This document shows positions 1-6,382 of a stretch of DNA of 7,192 bases, piece after piece. Origin of the DNA: DASUFH01 sp036274645 (GTDB lineage Bacteria > Acidobacteriota > Terriglobia > 20CM-2-55-15). The stretch is taken from positions 1-7,192 of the forward strand of contig DASUFH010000381.1 of assembly GCA_036274645.1 (NCBI GenBank), given 5' to 3'. The notes under the pieces were generated by a model, which worked only from the letters and a program-made list of their open reading frames with translations, was not told where the DNA came from and searched no databases. The stretch's first letter is position 1; every line of letters starts with the position of its first letter. The translations under genes were made by a program, and so were the position numbers.

Positions 1-20
1 GGCGTTGTTGTTCGCGACAT
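1..20 (-). CDS. Possible 5' end of a minus-strand gene running off the left edge
   Basis: On the minus strand an ATG at 20-18 is preceded, at a 5-base spacing, by a perfect AGGAGG (plus-strand 26-31). The frame reads MSRTTT and leaves the window. The start signal is stronger than that of the integrase, so a leftward gene is plausible. Only six full codons are visible, so nothing can be said about function. It conflicts with the plus-strand reading of the same bases. If real, it would lie downstream of the integrase on the same strand, with the attC-like repeat in its leader. Confidence 0.3.
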
Positions 21-135
21 GTTCGCCTCCTGTGAGAGCACACCCACCAGTGGGCCTGCTTTGGAGGCGATAGTGATGCAGAAGAGGGAAACTTTCCTCG
101 AGGGTCTGTCGTCCTGCCACCGCGCAGCGGTTTAG
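1..135 (+). CDS. Possible 3' end of an integron cassette ORF (partial, unrecognised)
   Basis: A frame open from the left edge encodes 44 residues, ending in SSCHRAAV, and stops with TAG at 133-135. I do not recognise the product. About 68% of third codon positions are G or C, which is compatible with coding but is weak evidence. The main reason to list it is position: the stop codon shares its last base with the first base of the attC-like 7-mer GTTCAAC (135-141). A cassette gene typically ends close to its attC site in just this way. Against it, a minus-strand start with a strong ribosome binding site occupies bases 1-31, and both readings are unlikely to be real. Sequence to the left would decide. 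Confidence 0.25.
   Translation, partial: GVVVRDMFASCESTPTSGPALEAIVMQKRETFLEGLSSCHRAAV
26..31 (-). promoter_or_regulatory. Shine-Dalgarno for the leftward start at 20
   Basis: The minus-strand reading is AGGAGG, a full match to the anti-Shine-Dalgarno core, followed by five bases (CGAAC) and then ATG. It is the main support for a leftward gene here. Confidence 0.35.
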
Positions 136-241
136 TTCAACATCCTAATTATGCGCTGACAGCGAACGCCCTACATGGAAGGCCGCAGCGGCCTATCCTA
201 AGTTGTTCATCCGCTCTTCCACGCGTTTCATAAGGTTGAAC
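135..241 (+). other. Candidate attC recombination site (107 bases)
   Basis: The ends are GTTCAAC (135-141, fits RYYYAAC) and GTTGAAC (235-241, fits GTTRRRY), and they are exact reverse complements. The midpoint is base 188, and a perfect GGCCGC-A-GCGGCC hairpin (181-193) is centred at 187. Folding by hand, the arms also pair at TTATG (149-153) with CATAA (229-233), CGC (154-156) with GCG (223-225), AGC (161-163) with GCT (213-215), GAAC (164-167) with GTTC (205-208), and GGA (177-179) with TCC (196-198). The length is within the known attC range. An integron integrase starts reading 82 bases away. A weak point is that the spacers inside the outer 7-mers are unequal (7 bases against 1), unlike textbook sites. 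A chance inverted repeat or a degraded site remains possible. Confidence 0.4.
187..201 (+). repeat. 15-base direct repeat, copy 1 (inside the attC-like site)
   Basis: AGCGGCCTATCCTAA occurs here and, identically, at 312-326. The sub-word ATCCTAATT also occurs at 142-150. This copy forms the right arm of the central hairpin of the candidate attC. Confidence 0.55.
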
Positions 242-311
242 GGTAAGAGTTTAGCGGGAAATCAAGAGGGCGGCAATGGAACATTAAACAACGCACAAAA
301 GTGGAGGAGCG

Positions 312-326
312 AGCGGCCTATCCTAA
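312..326 (+). repeat. 15-base direct repeat, copy 2 (spans the integrase stop)
   Basis: This is identical to 187-201 and contains the integrase stop codon (plus-strand CTA at 323-325). The match ends after 15 bases. It suggests local duplication or recombination at the 3' end of the integrase. The stretch between the copies, 242-311, has no supported gene. Confidence 0.55.
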
Positions 327-1312
327 TTCGGTCCGGGGAGGTCCGCCGGACTGATGACGGCGAGGCGGCCACGATTGAGGACATGGGTATAGATCTGAGT
401 CGTGCTGACGTGGCTATGGCCAAGCAGTTCCTGGACCGTTCTGATGTCATAGCCATTCTCCAGAAGCGCTGTTGCAAAGCTGTGACGAAAAGTATGGCAG
501 GTCGCGGGCTTGGTGATCCCCGCCTTGAGAACAGCGCGCCGTACTGCCTTCTGGATGATCGATTCATGGACATGGTGGCGACGCTCAAATCCCGCCTCCC
601 GATCAAGGTACCGGCCTGAGGCGGGAAATACGAATTGCCACCCCCATTGCCGTTCCGCATTTGGATATTTCCGGACCAGCGCCTCTGGAAGCGCGGTCCG
701 GCCAGTTCCAACGGCCAGATCGTGCTGATGAATCCGTTTAGCCACTTCCAGTTGCCGGTGCAAATCGGCCTTCGAAGCCACTGGCAACATCGTCACGCGA
801 TCCTTGCGACCTTTTCCGCGGCGGACCCGTATCTCCATGCGTTCGAAGTCCAGATCCTTCACCCGCAGACTCAGGCACTCGAGCAACCGGAGCCCGGAAC
901 CGTACATCAGGGTTGCCACGATCGCTGAAACACCACTCAGGCCACCCAATACCGCCTGCACTTCCTGCCTCGTGAGAACAACCGGCAGATTCCCCGGTCT
1001 CCTGGCGCGCACGAACGGCTCCAATTCTCCTATCGGCAGCCTGAGCACATTGCGATACAGAAAGACCAGCGCATTGAGCGCCTGATTTTGAGTCGAGGCG
1101 CTAACCTTCAATTCCTCCGCCAGGTGGATCAGAAAAGCCCTCACCTCAGCTTCACGCATCTGCGCCGGATGCCTTTTTCCGTGGAACAGCACATAGCGCC
1201 GGACCCAACCGACATAGGCCTCTTCAGTCCTTCGACTGTATCGCCGCAGACGGATCTCCGTTCTTACCGCATCCAGCAGCTTTGGCTTTGACCGCGAATC
1301 AGGCCCCCCCAT
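323..1312 (-). CDS. intI: Integron integrase (IntI-type tyrosine recombinase)
   Basis: This 329-residue site-specific recombinase belongs to the family that inserts and excises gene cassettes at attI and attC sites. The N-terminal SAM-like DNA-binding domain (about 10-95) has the family pattern RTEEAYVGWVRR and LFHGKRHP. The catalytic domain carries Arg142, Lys167, His273, Arg276, His299 and the nucleophile Tyr308. Each sits exactly four positions before its class 1 IntI1 equivalent (146, 171, 277, 280, 303, 312, from memory). The IntI-specific extra segment is present at about 212-250 (YPNAERQWGWQFVFPA, then RRHHVHES), separating it from XerC/D. I start at ATG 1312 because GGAG lies five bases upstream; an in-frame GTG at 1357 has no visible ribosome binding site. 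The gene is intact. It lies 177 bases behind the macroglobulin gene on the same strand, so read-through is possible. No classical cassette array lies on its 5' side. Confidence 0.95.
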   Translation of the reverse strand: MGGPDSRSKPKLLDAVRTEIRLRRYSRRTEEAYVGWVRRYVLFHGKRHPAQMREAEVRAFLIHLAEELKVSASTQNQALNALVFLYRNVLRLPIGELEPFVRARRPGNLPVVLTRQEVQAVLGGLSGVSAIVATLMYGSGLRLLECLSLRVKDLDFERMEIRVRRGKGRKDRVTMLPVASKADLHRQLEVAKRIHQHDLAVGTGRTALPEALVRKYPNAERQWGWQFVFPASGRYLDREAGFERRHHVHESIIQKAVRRAVLKAGITKPATCHTFRHSFATALLENGYDIRTVQELLGHSHVSTTQIYTHVLNRGRLAVISPADLPGPN

Positions 1313-1317
1313 GATTA

Positions 1318-1321
1318 CTCC
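1318..1321 (-). promoter_or_regulatory. Ribosome binding site that decides the integrase start
   Basis: The minus strand reads GGAG, then TAATC, then ATG at 1312. The upstream in-frame GTG at 1357 lacks such a motif, which favours the 329-residue product over a 344-residue one. Confidence 0.6.
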
Positions 1322-1381
1322 AGGAGTTCCCGGCGCTGCACATCCGTGACCATCCACACAACTGCCGAAAAATAACCCGCT

Positions 1382-1393
1382 TTTCTGCAGAAA
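1382..1393. repeat. Perfect 12-base palindrome upstream of the integrase
   Basis: TTTCTGCAGAAA is self-complementary and lies 70 bases upstream of the chosen integrase start, in an AT-richer patch (1365-1393). It could be an operator or part of a weak terminator behind the macroglobulin gene. No T-run supports a terminator call. Confidence 0.3.
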
Positions 1394-1413
1394 GACCGGG
1401 AAACTACCGGACT

Positions 1414-1437
1414 ATGTCGTCAGCGATGTCGCGACAT
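1414..1437. repeat. ATGTCG direct repeat joined to a 12-base palindrome
   Basis: ATGTCG at 1414-1419 recurs at 1426-1431, exactly 12 bases on, and is followed at once by its inverse CGACAT (1432-1437). Together 1426-1437 form the perfect palindrome ATGTCGCGACAT. The arrangement resembles a multi-site protein-binding region, either a regulator site for the integrase or accessory integrase sites near an attI. Function is inferred only. Confidence 0.3.
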
Positions 1438-1440
1438 TGC

Positions 1441-1454
1441 AGGTTGGACAACCT
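1441..1454 (+). other. attI-like core site in an inverted repeat (candidate)
   Basis: GTTGGAC at 1443-1449 fits the core consensus GTTRRRY, in the orientation expected when attI lies upstream of a divergently read integrase. It sits inside the inverted repeat AGGTTG-GA-CAACCT. The consensus is degenerate, so a match somewhere in this gap has a chance of roughly one in eight. No cassette or attC follows: the next thing to the right is the end of the macroglobulin gene, on the opposite strand. Confidence 0.2.
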
Positions 1455-1489
1455 CCGGCAGAACCAGCTGACAATCTTCAGCCGACGCA

Positions 1490-4400
1490 CTACCGCGCCG
1501 CAGCGCGCGGCGCGATCGTCACCTTCAGGCCCGGCGCCCAGTTCTTGTATTCGTCTGTGTAGTACAGGTACGCGCGGCTCGCCGGTCCCGTATAAACGCC
1601 CGGCACGGCGGCCACCAGGCTCAGGGGAATCTCGACCCGCTCGTTGGCCTTGAGGTATCGCCAGTAGAGAATCACTTCACGGCCGGTCACTTCGTAGGCG
1701 GCAATCTTTCCGGACTTCACCAGTTCCTTCAACTGATCGTGCCGCGCTTCCAGCCCGCCCGGAATCCCCACGATCGCGACTGGCGTCGGAATGACGCCGG
1801 CGCTCTTATTGATGATCGTCGCCATCGCTTCGGTTGCGCCGCCTTCCTCGATCTGGGAATTCTTCAACGCGACCTCGATTCCCACCTGCGCTTTCTCCGA
1901 ACTGTCCGGATGCGCGGCGGAATACTGCACGTTCACGGAAAACGGCATCGCCGCGCCGCCTTCCATGCGCAGCGTCACGGAGTGCTTTCCCGGACGGAGT
2001 TCCGCGGCAAAATCGGGCAATACGATCGCACCCTCGATCTCAGGAGTGAACGCCACCGGCGCGCCGGCCGCCTTTCCATCGACAGTCAGGACCAGACGTC
2101 CGGGCGCCTTCGCCCGGGCGCGCGCCGCGTCGTAGGCCACAATGGCGCGCAACGCGAGCACCGTGGATTGCGTCGACCCGTAACGTCCGTTCTGGTTGGA
2201 CTCGGCAATCCATTGCGCCGCTCTCTCAACGTTGGCCGCATACGCAGGATCGCGCAACCAGGCCAGCGCGGATAGCGCCGTGGTTTCCACCGCCAGCGCC
2301 ACGCCACCCGAACGCGTGATGCTCGTCTCCGCGCCGGTCACTTCGCCGGAAGGCTTCTGCGCGCGCGCCAGCTTCTCCATCAACTGACGCGCGCCCGAAC
2401 GGTCTCCAGTCACGGCCAGAATGTTCGCCCCCAACGCCACAACGTAACTGTCGTTCGACGCCACTGCGGATGCCTTGACGGCGCTCACTTCCCTGCCCAG
2501 GTTGCGCTCACCCGATTCGATCAGCGCCCACGTGATATACGCGTTCGTCGTCCCATCGGGAGCGCGGCCAAAACTGTCCACCGACTTCGCGTTGCGGCTG
2601 AATCCACCCTGACCATCGCGGCGATCCAGCAACCAGGATCGGGTGCGCCCCAGCATGTCCTTGTCCACGCTGCGCACCAGCGACATGTCGGTAAACTGCA
2701 TCAACCCGTATGCCGTCAGCGCTTCGTGACCCGGATCCGCGCCAAACCACTCGTATCCGTTGCTGCGGGTTTCAAAGCCGATGAGCCGCTTGTACGACAC
2801 GTCCAGCAGATCGCGCGTGCGCTGAACAATGGCCGGCGCCACGCCCGAGTGCGTCAGGAAATACTGCTGCGCCATCACCATCGGATAGCTCGTCGAACTC
2901 GTCTGTTCGAAGCAGCCATACGGCTGCTGCAGCAGCGCCTGCAGCGCCCCCGTCATGCTGGCCAGAGGCGTCGGATAGACAACGACGTTGGAAGAAACGC
3001 TGCCCGCTATCGTCTCGGCCGGAAGCGTGAATTCAAACGTGTGCGATCCATTCGGCTCCAGGATCCCGCCGCCAGCAGCGTTGTATGGAAAACCGAAAGG
3101 CTGGACATCGAGCCTGCGCGCCACCGTATCGCGATAATCGCCGGCCCCGGCGTGGACTTCCAGATCGGCGATCCCGCTGAAGTCCCGCGCGACTTCGATC
3201 TCGGCAATCCGCCGGGAACGCTCTCGAGCGCTCAAGGTCGCGTCACTAACGCCAGGAAGCGTGACCTTCAATCCACTTCCGGCCTTGACGCCCATCTCCG
3301 CGCCCCCAAGACTGCGGCCCGTCCCGTTGACCAGCGTGATGGGCAGCCGCACGATATCGCCGCTGGTCACCTGCAGCGGCAGCTTCGGCTCGACGAAGAA
3401 CGGGCGAACCGATTCGATGCTGCCCGCGCCCGAACCGAGCGTGCCGTTCTCGGTGTAGCCGTCCGCCAGCACGCTGAATGACGTCACGGCGTCGCTGAGA
3501 TTGAACGATACGGTGGCTTCACCCGTCGCCGCGTCGGTTCTCACGCCGGCGTTCCAGTAGATCGTTTCCGTAAAGTCGGCGCGGGAATCCGCCGTCCAGT
3601 CTGGCCGGCGGTCATGCGCGTATTCACGAACGACAGGACCGCGCGGCATTTCAAAACGTCCCGTATTCAAGCCTGCAAAACGGTCGTCCCGGGCCTTCGC
3701 CACGATCTGAACCTGGCCATTGCCGCGTCCCGCTTCAGCGTCGACAGGCCGGAGAATCCCTCGCATCTCGCTGATCATGTCCGGATTCAGGATGGTGTTC
3801 GCGCCAACCCCTCCAGGGTTGAAACCGTCGGTCACGCTCAGACCATCGCGAGTCGTGTTCATCATGGTCATGGGCAGACCGCCCACCGTGTCGAATTCAT
3901 GCCCGAGCGGATTGGCGCGATAGCCGGGCAACGTCATGATCAACGCGAGCGGATCGTTGCCGACAAGTGGCAGTCCCAGCGTCTCATTTAGCGTCACGCT
4001 AATGGCAGGGTCTTTTAAGAGAGGGTCGATCTTGCTCGCGTCCACGACGACCGCCTGCTGGACATCCGCCATCTTCATCGCCATGTCCACCCGGATCGAG
4101 TCCGCTGCACGCACCGGGATTTTGATGACTTCCGAACGCCCAAAGCCTGGCATCTCGGCGATCAAGCGATAATTATTTCCCGGACCCAGGATGAACGAAT
4201 AGGCGCCGGCGTCATTGGTCAACATGGATTGGCTGGTTCCGGTGTCTTCATTGATAACCTTCACGGTTACACCGGGCAGAAACGCCTTGTCCGCGTCGGT
4301 AACAACGCCGGTCAACGTGCCGACAGTGGAGCCTCCGCCTGCCGTGCGAATTGCCGGCGCCGGTGGCGGAATCCGGACCGCAAGCGCCCGGCGAGCCGCG

Positions 4401-6382
4401 TCCCCGGCGGCGGCAACAAACTTCGAAAGATCGGCCGCGGCGAAGCGGCGCCAGCCCTGCGTGCCCAGCAGCAGATCGGTCGCCCGGGCAGATTTCGGAT
4501 CAGATTCGTCCAGATAAACTCTCGCATCCGCAAGTTCCCGGACATCGCTTTCGAGCAGCGCCATCGCCGGCAACTGCGGCGACTGCGCGCGCTTCTCGAT
4601 CATCTCGAGCACGCTGCTGTCGGTCACCGCGAGACCCACAACCGCGCCGACCGGCTTGCCGGTGTCGTCCGTGGTGGCCACATGAAGCGTGACCCTGTCG
4701 CCTGGAACGAAGTCTTTCTGATCGGTCGTGACCTTGACGTTGAGGGCATGCTCCGGTTGACGGAAGATCAAACGCTCGGCCACGGGCTTTCCGTCGTCAT
4801 ACACCGTCGCGGTGATCACGCCATCGAGCGATCGCGGAACCGTGAACGTCACGTTCAGCGGCTGGACCGATTTGAGCGTGACCGAAGTATTCGAAATCTC
4901 TTTGCCACGCTGGCTCAGGCTGACGTCGTACACGCCACCCGTCGTGGACGCAAGGCGTACCGTCACGCTGCTTCGCTTTGGCGTGATGTCGGACGTCGAT
5001 GACAGGACCACTCCGGACGTTTTGATCTCCGGCAGCGGATAGACCGTCTGGATTCCGGCCGGCTCCGTCAGCTTCAGCGAATACGACTCGCCCCGCGCCG
5101 GCGTAAACGAGAACCGGCCGCGGCCTTCATGTTCGGTCCGGAACGTGGCGACCTGCCGGCCCGCTTTGTTCACGATGATGCCCGCCATGTCCGCGGGTCG
5201 GCCCTGCGGCGTACGGCCTTCGACATAGACGCGATTGACCAGGCCGGCCACGAGATCGCCGCCTTCCGGATACATCTCGAGATCGACCGTGCGCAGCAGA
5301 ATCGGAATGGTCTTCGCCGCGGTCTCCACTGTTCCGCCGTCGGCGATCGCCATGACGAGCGTGCCCTCGCCGCGGGCAATGCTGGAAGGAAGCTTGAAAC
5401 TCGCGCCGGTGTTGCCGGCGCTGTCCACGACGCCTTCGCCCATCCAGACTTCAGTTCCATCGACGCGCGCGCTCACCGAAACCCGCGCGCCCGCAGGTAT
5501 CCCGCCTTCGGCGCGCTCGACATGGAGGCTGGCGGCAACCGTGTCGCCGGGACCGTAGCCGTCTCGCGCAAACACGATCTGGCTCTTCAGGCGCGGCGCG
5601 CGATACGCGCGGATCTCGAACTTGCGTTCCGCCGGAGCGTCGCCGGTCATCGGATGCGAGATACGAATGGTGTATTCGCCACCCGCCTGACCCTCGGGAA
5701 CGTCCCAGTTAAACGCTAACGTGCTATTGACGACCGGAGCATTGCCGGACGCAATCGTCTCGCCTTTGGGACCTTTGATCTCGACAAATGGCGCGACGCT
5801 CGCAGCAGCTGCCAGCGGCATGTGGCCTTCGGCGCGAAGGATCACGCCACGGATGAACACTCGCTCGCCCGCCCGATAGATCGGCTTGTCGGTGGCAACG
5901 TGGGTGAGGAAGCGGTCCGGACCGCCCAGATCGACGGGGATTGGTAGAGCGAGTCCCGCAGACTCATTCAGCGCAACACGCTGGGCGAGGCCGGATTCTT
6001 TCGGGGACCGGCCGGAAGGCCGGACCTCCGTAACCGGATTCGAGTTCTTTCCTGATGCAGCAACGCCTGAAGACGAACCCGGCACGGATGACGGACCCGG
6101 CGTCGGGCCCGGCGCCGGAACAGGCGCCGGAACGGGCGCGTTTCCACCGGCGCGTTTCACCGGTTCAGGCACGACCGGACGGCCGGAATGGCGCAGCATG
6201 GCCAGCGGCAACGCGACGACAATGATCAGACCTGCGGCCACCAGCGCCCAGCGCCGCGCGGGAACCCACCACGGCGTCGCCATACGCTCCGGAGAAGCCG
6301 GCGCGTCCATCGGTTTGGGTGTACGGAGGCTGAACTGACGCAAAAACCGTTCGAATTCCTGGTTATTGAAATCGTCTTCCAT
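1490..6382 (-). CDS. Membrane-anchored alpha-2-macroglobulin-like protein with inserted carboxypeptidase-regulatory and TonB-plug-like domains
   Basis: This is a 1630-residue protein. Residues 1-43 form a cytoplasmic-type tail (FERFLRQFSLRTPKP), 44-63 one membrane span (ALVAAGLIIVVALPLAML), and 68-117 a Pro/Ala/Gly/Ser-rich linker. Then come an MG2-type domain (about 158-258, TDKPIYRAGERVFIRG), further MG-like domains to about 545, and a bait-region-like domain (about 546-650). The insert (686-897) is described separately. MG7-like follows at about 937-1000 (TETIYWNAGVRTD), a thioester domain at about 1120-1420 with PYGCFEQ (Cys1157, Gln1160), and a receptor-binding-like domain at about 1498-1627. 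Bacterial relatives trap proteases that attack the envelope. This one has no lipobox and appears to be a type II membrane protein. AGGAGG lies four bases before the ATG, and the start overlaps the sigma gene by 20 bases, which suggests translational coupling. The fold assignment is firm; the trapping role is inferred. Confidence 0.93.
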   Translation of the reverse strand: MEDDFNNQEFERFLRQFSLRTPKPMDAPASPERMATPWWVPARRWALVAAGLIIVVALPLAMLRHSGRPVVPEPVKRAGGNAPVPAPVPAPGPTPGPSSVPGSSSGVAASGKNSNPVTEVRPSGRSPKESGLAQRVALNESAGLALPIPVDLGGPDRFLTHVATDKPIYRAGERVFIRGVILRAEGHMPLAAAASVAPFVEIKGPKGETIASGNAPVVNSTLAFNWDVPEGQAGGEYTIRISHPMTGDAPAERKFEIRAYRAPRLKSQIVFARDGYGPGDTVAASLHVERAEGGIPAGARVSVSARVDGTEVWMGEGVVDSAGNTGASFKLPSSIARGEGTLVMAIADGGTVETAAKTIPILLRTVDLEMYPEGGDLVAGLVNRVYVEGRTPQGRPADMAGIIVNKAGRQVATFRTEHEGRGRFSFTPARGESYSLKLTEPAGIQTVYPLPEIKTSGVVLSSTSDITPKRSSVTVRLASTTGGVYDVSLSQRGKEISNTSVTLKSVQPLNVTFTVPRSLDGVITATVYDDGKPVAERLIFRQPEHALNVKVTTDQKDFVPGDRVTLHVATTDDTGKPVGAVVGLAVTDSSVLEMIEKRAQSPQLPAMALLESDVRELADARVYLDESDPKSARATDLLLGTQGWRRFAAADLSKFVAAAGDAARRALAVRIPPPAPAIRTAGGGSTVGTLTGVVTDADKAFLPGVTVKVINEDTGTSQSMLTNDAGAYSFILGPGNNYRLIAEMPGFGRSEVIKIPVRAADSIRVDMAMKMADVQQAVVVDASKIDPLLKDPAISVTLNETLGLPLVGNDPLALIMTLPGYRANPLGHEFDTVGGLPMTMMNTTRDGLSVTDGFNPGGVGANTILNPDMISEMRGILRPVDAEAGRGNGQVQIVAKARDDRFAGLNTGRFEMPRGPVVREYAHDRRPDWTADSRADFTETIYWNAGVRTDAATGEATVSFNLSDAVTSFSVLADGYTENGTLGSGAGSIESVRPFFVEPKLPLQVTSGDIVRLPITLVNGTGRSLGGAEMGVKAGSGLKVTLPGVSDATLSARERSRRIAEIEVARDFSGIADLEVHAGAGDYRDTVARRLDVQPFGFPYNAAGGGILEPNGSHTFEFTLPAETIAGSVSSNVVVYPTPLASMTGALQALLQQPYGCFEQTSSTSYPMVMAQQYFLTHSGVAPAIVQRTRDLLDVSYKRLIGFETRSNGYEWFGADPGHEALTAYGLMQFTDMSLVRSVDKDMLGRTRSWLLDRRDGQGGFSRNAKSVDSFGRAPDGTTNAYITWALIESGERNLGREVSAVKASAVASNDSYVVALGANILAVTGDRSGARQLMEKLARAQKPSGEVTGAETSITRSGGVALAVETTALSALAWLRDPAYAANVERAAQWIAESNQNGRYGSTQSTVLALRAIVAYDAARARAKAPGRLVLTVDGKAAGAPVAFTPEIEGAIVLPDFAAELRPGKHSVTLRMEGGAAMPFSVNVQYSAAHPDSSEKAQVGIEVALKNSQIEEGGATEAMATIINKSAGVIPTPVAIVGIPGGLEARHDQLKELVKSGKIAAYEVTGREVILYWRYLKANERVEIPLSLVAAVPGVYTGPASRAYLYYTDEYKNWAPGLKVTIAPRAAAR
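2903..2914 (-). other. Thioester motif of the macroglobulin-like protein
   Basis: The minus strand reads TGC TTC GAA CAG, giving Cys1157-Phe-Glu-Gln1160 within QQPYGCFEQTSS. In thioester-containing macroglobulins and complement proteins the Cys and Gln side chains form the internal beta-cysteinyl-gamma-glutamyl thioester that binds targets covalently. Both residues are intact, so covalent capture is possible in principle. Confidence 0.85.
3692..4327 (-). other. Inserted carboxypeptidase-regulatory plus TonB-plug-like module (residues 686-897)
   Basis: After a Gly-rich joint (AGGGSTVG), residues 688-770 read as a carboxypeptidase-regulatory-like beta-sandwich: LTGVVTDADKAFLPGVTVKV, then TNDAGAYSFILGPGNNYRL and AEMPGFGRS. 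Residues 772-897 follow the layout of an Oar-like TonB-receptor plug: QQAVVVDAS, then LGLPLVGNDPLALIMTLPGY, DGLSVTDGF, NPDMISEMRGI, and DAEAGRGNGQVQIVAKA. The similarity stops where a receptor would enter its beta-barrel (usual wording VVTKSGTN). Here the chain returns to macroglobulin sequence (MG7-like) about 40 residues later. There is no barrel and no room for one. Assignment is by pattern recognition, without a profile search. Confidence 0.75.
6194..6253 (-). other. Single membrane span of the macroglobulin-like protein (residues 44-63)
   Basis: The hydrophobic stretch RWALVAAGLIIVVALPLAML follows PARR and precedes RHSGR. With the large macroglobulin domains outside, the 43-residue N-terminal tail must face the cytoplasm. 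The tail contains no Cys or His, so it cannot be a zinc-type (HxxxCxxC) anti-sigma domain. Confidence 0.75.

Noticed and set aside
10..24. GTTC-N7-GTTC, resembling the alphaproteobacterial LexA box
   Set aside because: It overlaps the possible leftward start codon, the likely host is not an alphaproteobacterium, and a single match of eight fixed bases can occur by chance in a window this size.
203..619. Plus-strand 138-residue ORF at the 3' end of the integrase
   Set aside because: Most of it is antisense to the conserved integrase catalytic region, its start lies in the attC-like repeat, and its protein shows no recognisable pattern.
2726..3481. Plus-strand 251-residue ORF
   Set aside because: It is fully antisense to the thioester and MG domains of the macroglobulin gene, and its Arg/Ala-rich composition is typical of a GC-rich shadow frame.
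4229..5002. Plus-strand 257-residue ORF, and a similar one at 5129-5719
   Set aside because: Both are antisense to conserved macroglobulin domains, and the protein sequences are low-complexity Arg-rich shadows.
6053..6181. Near-repeats of GGCGCCGGAAC-type sequence as a possible DNA repeat
   Set aside because: They encode the Pro/Ala/Gly-rich stalk of the macroglobulin protein (PVPAPVPAPGPTPGP), so codon repetition explains them.
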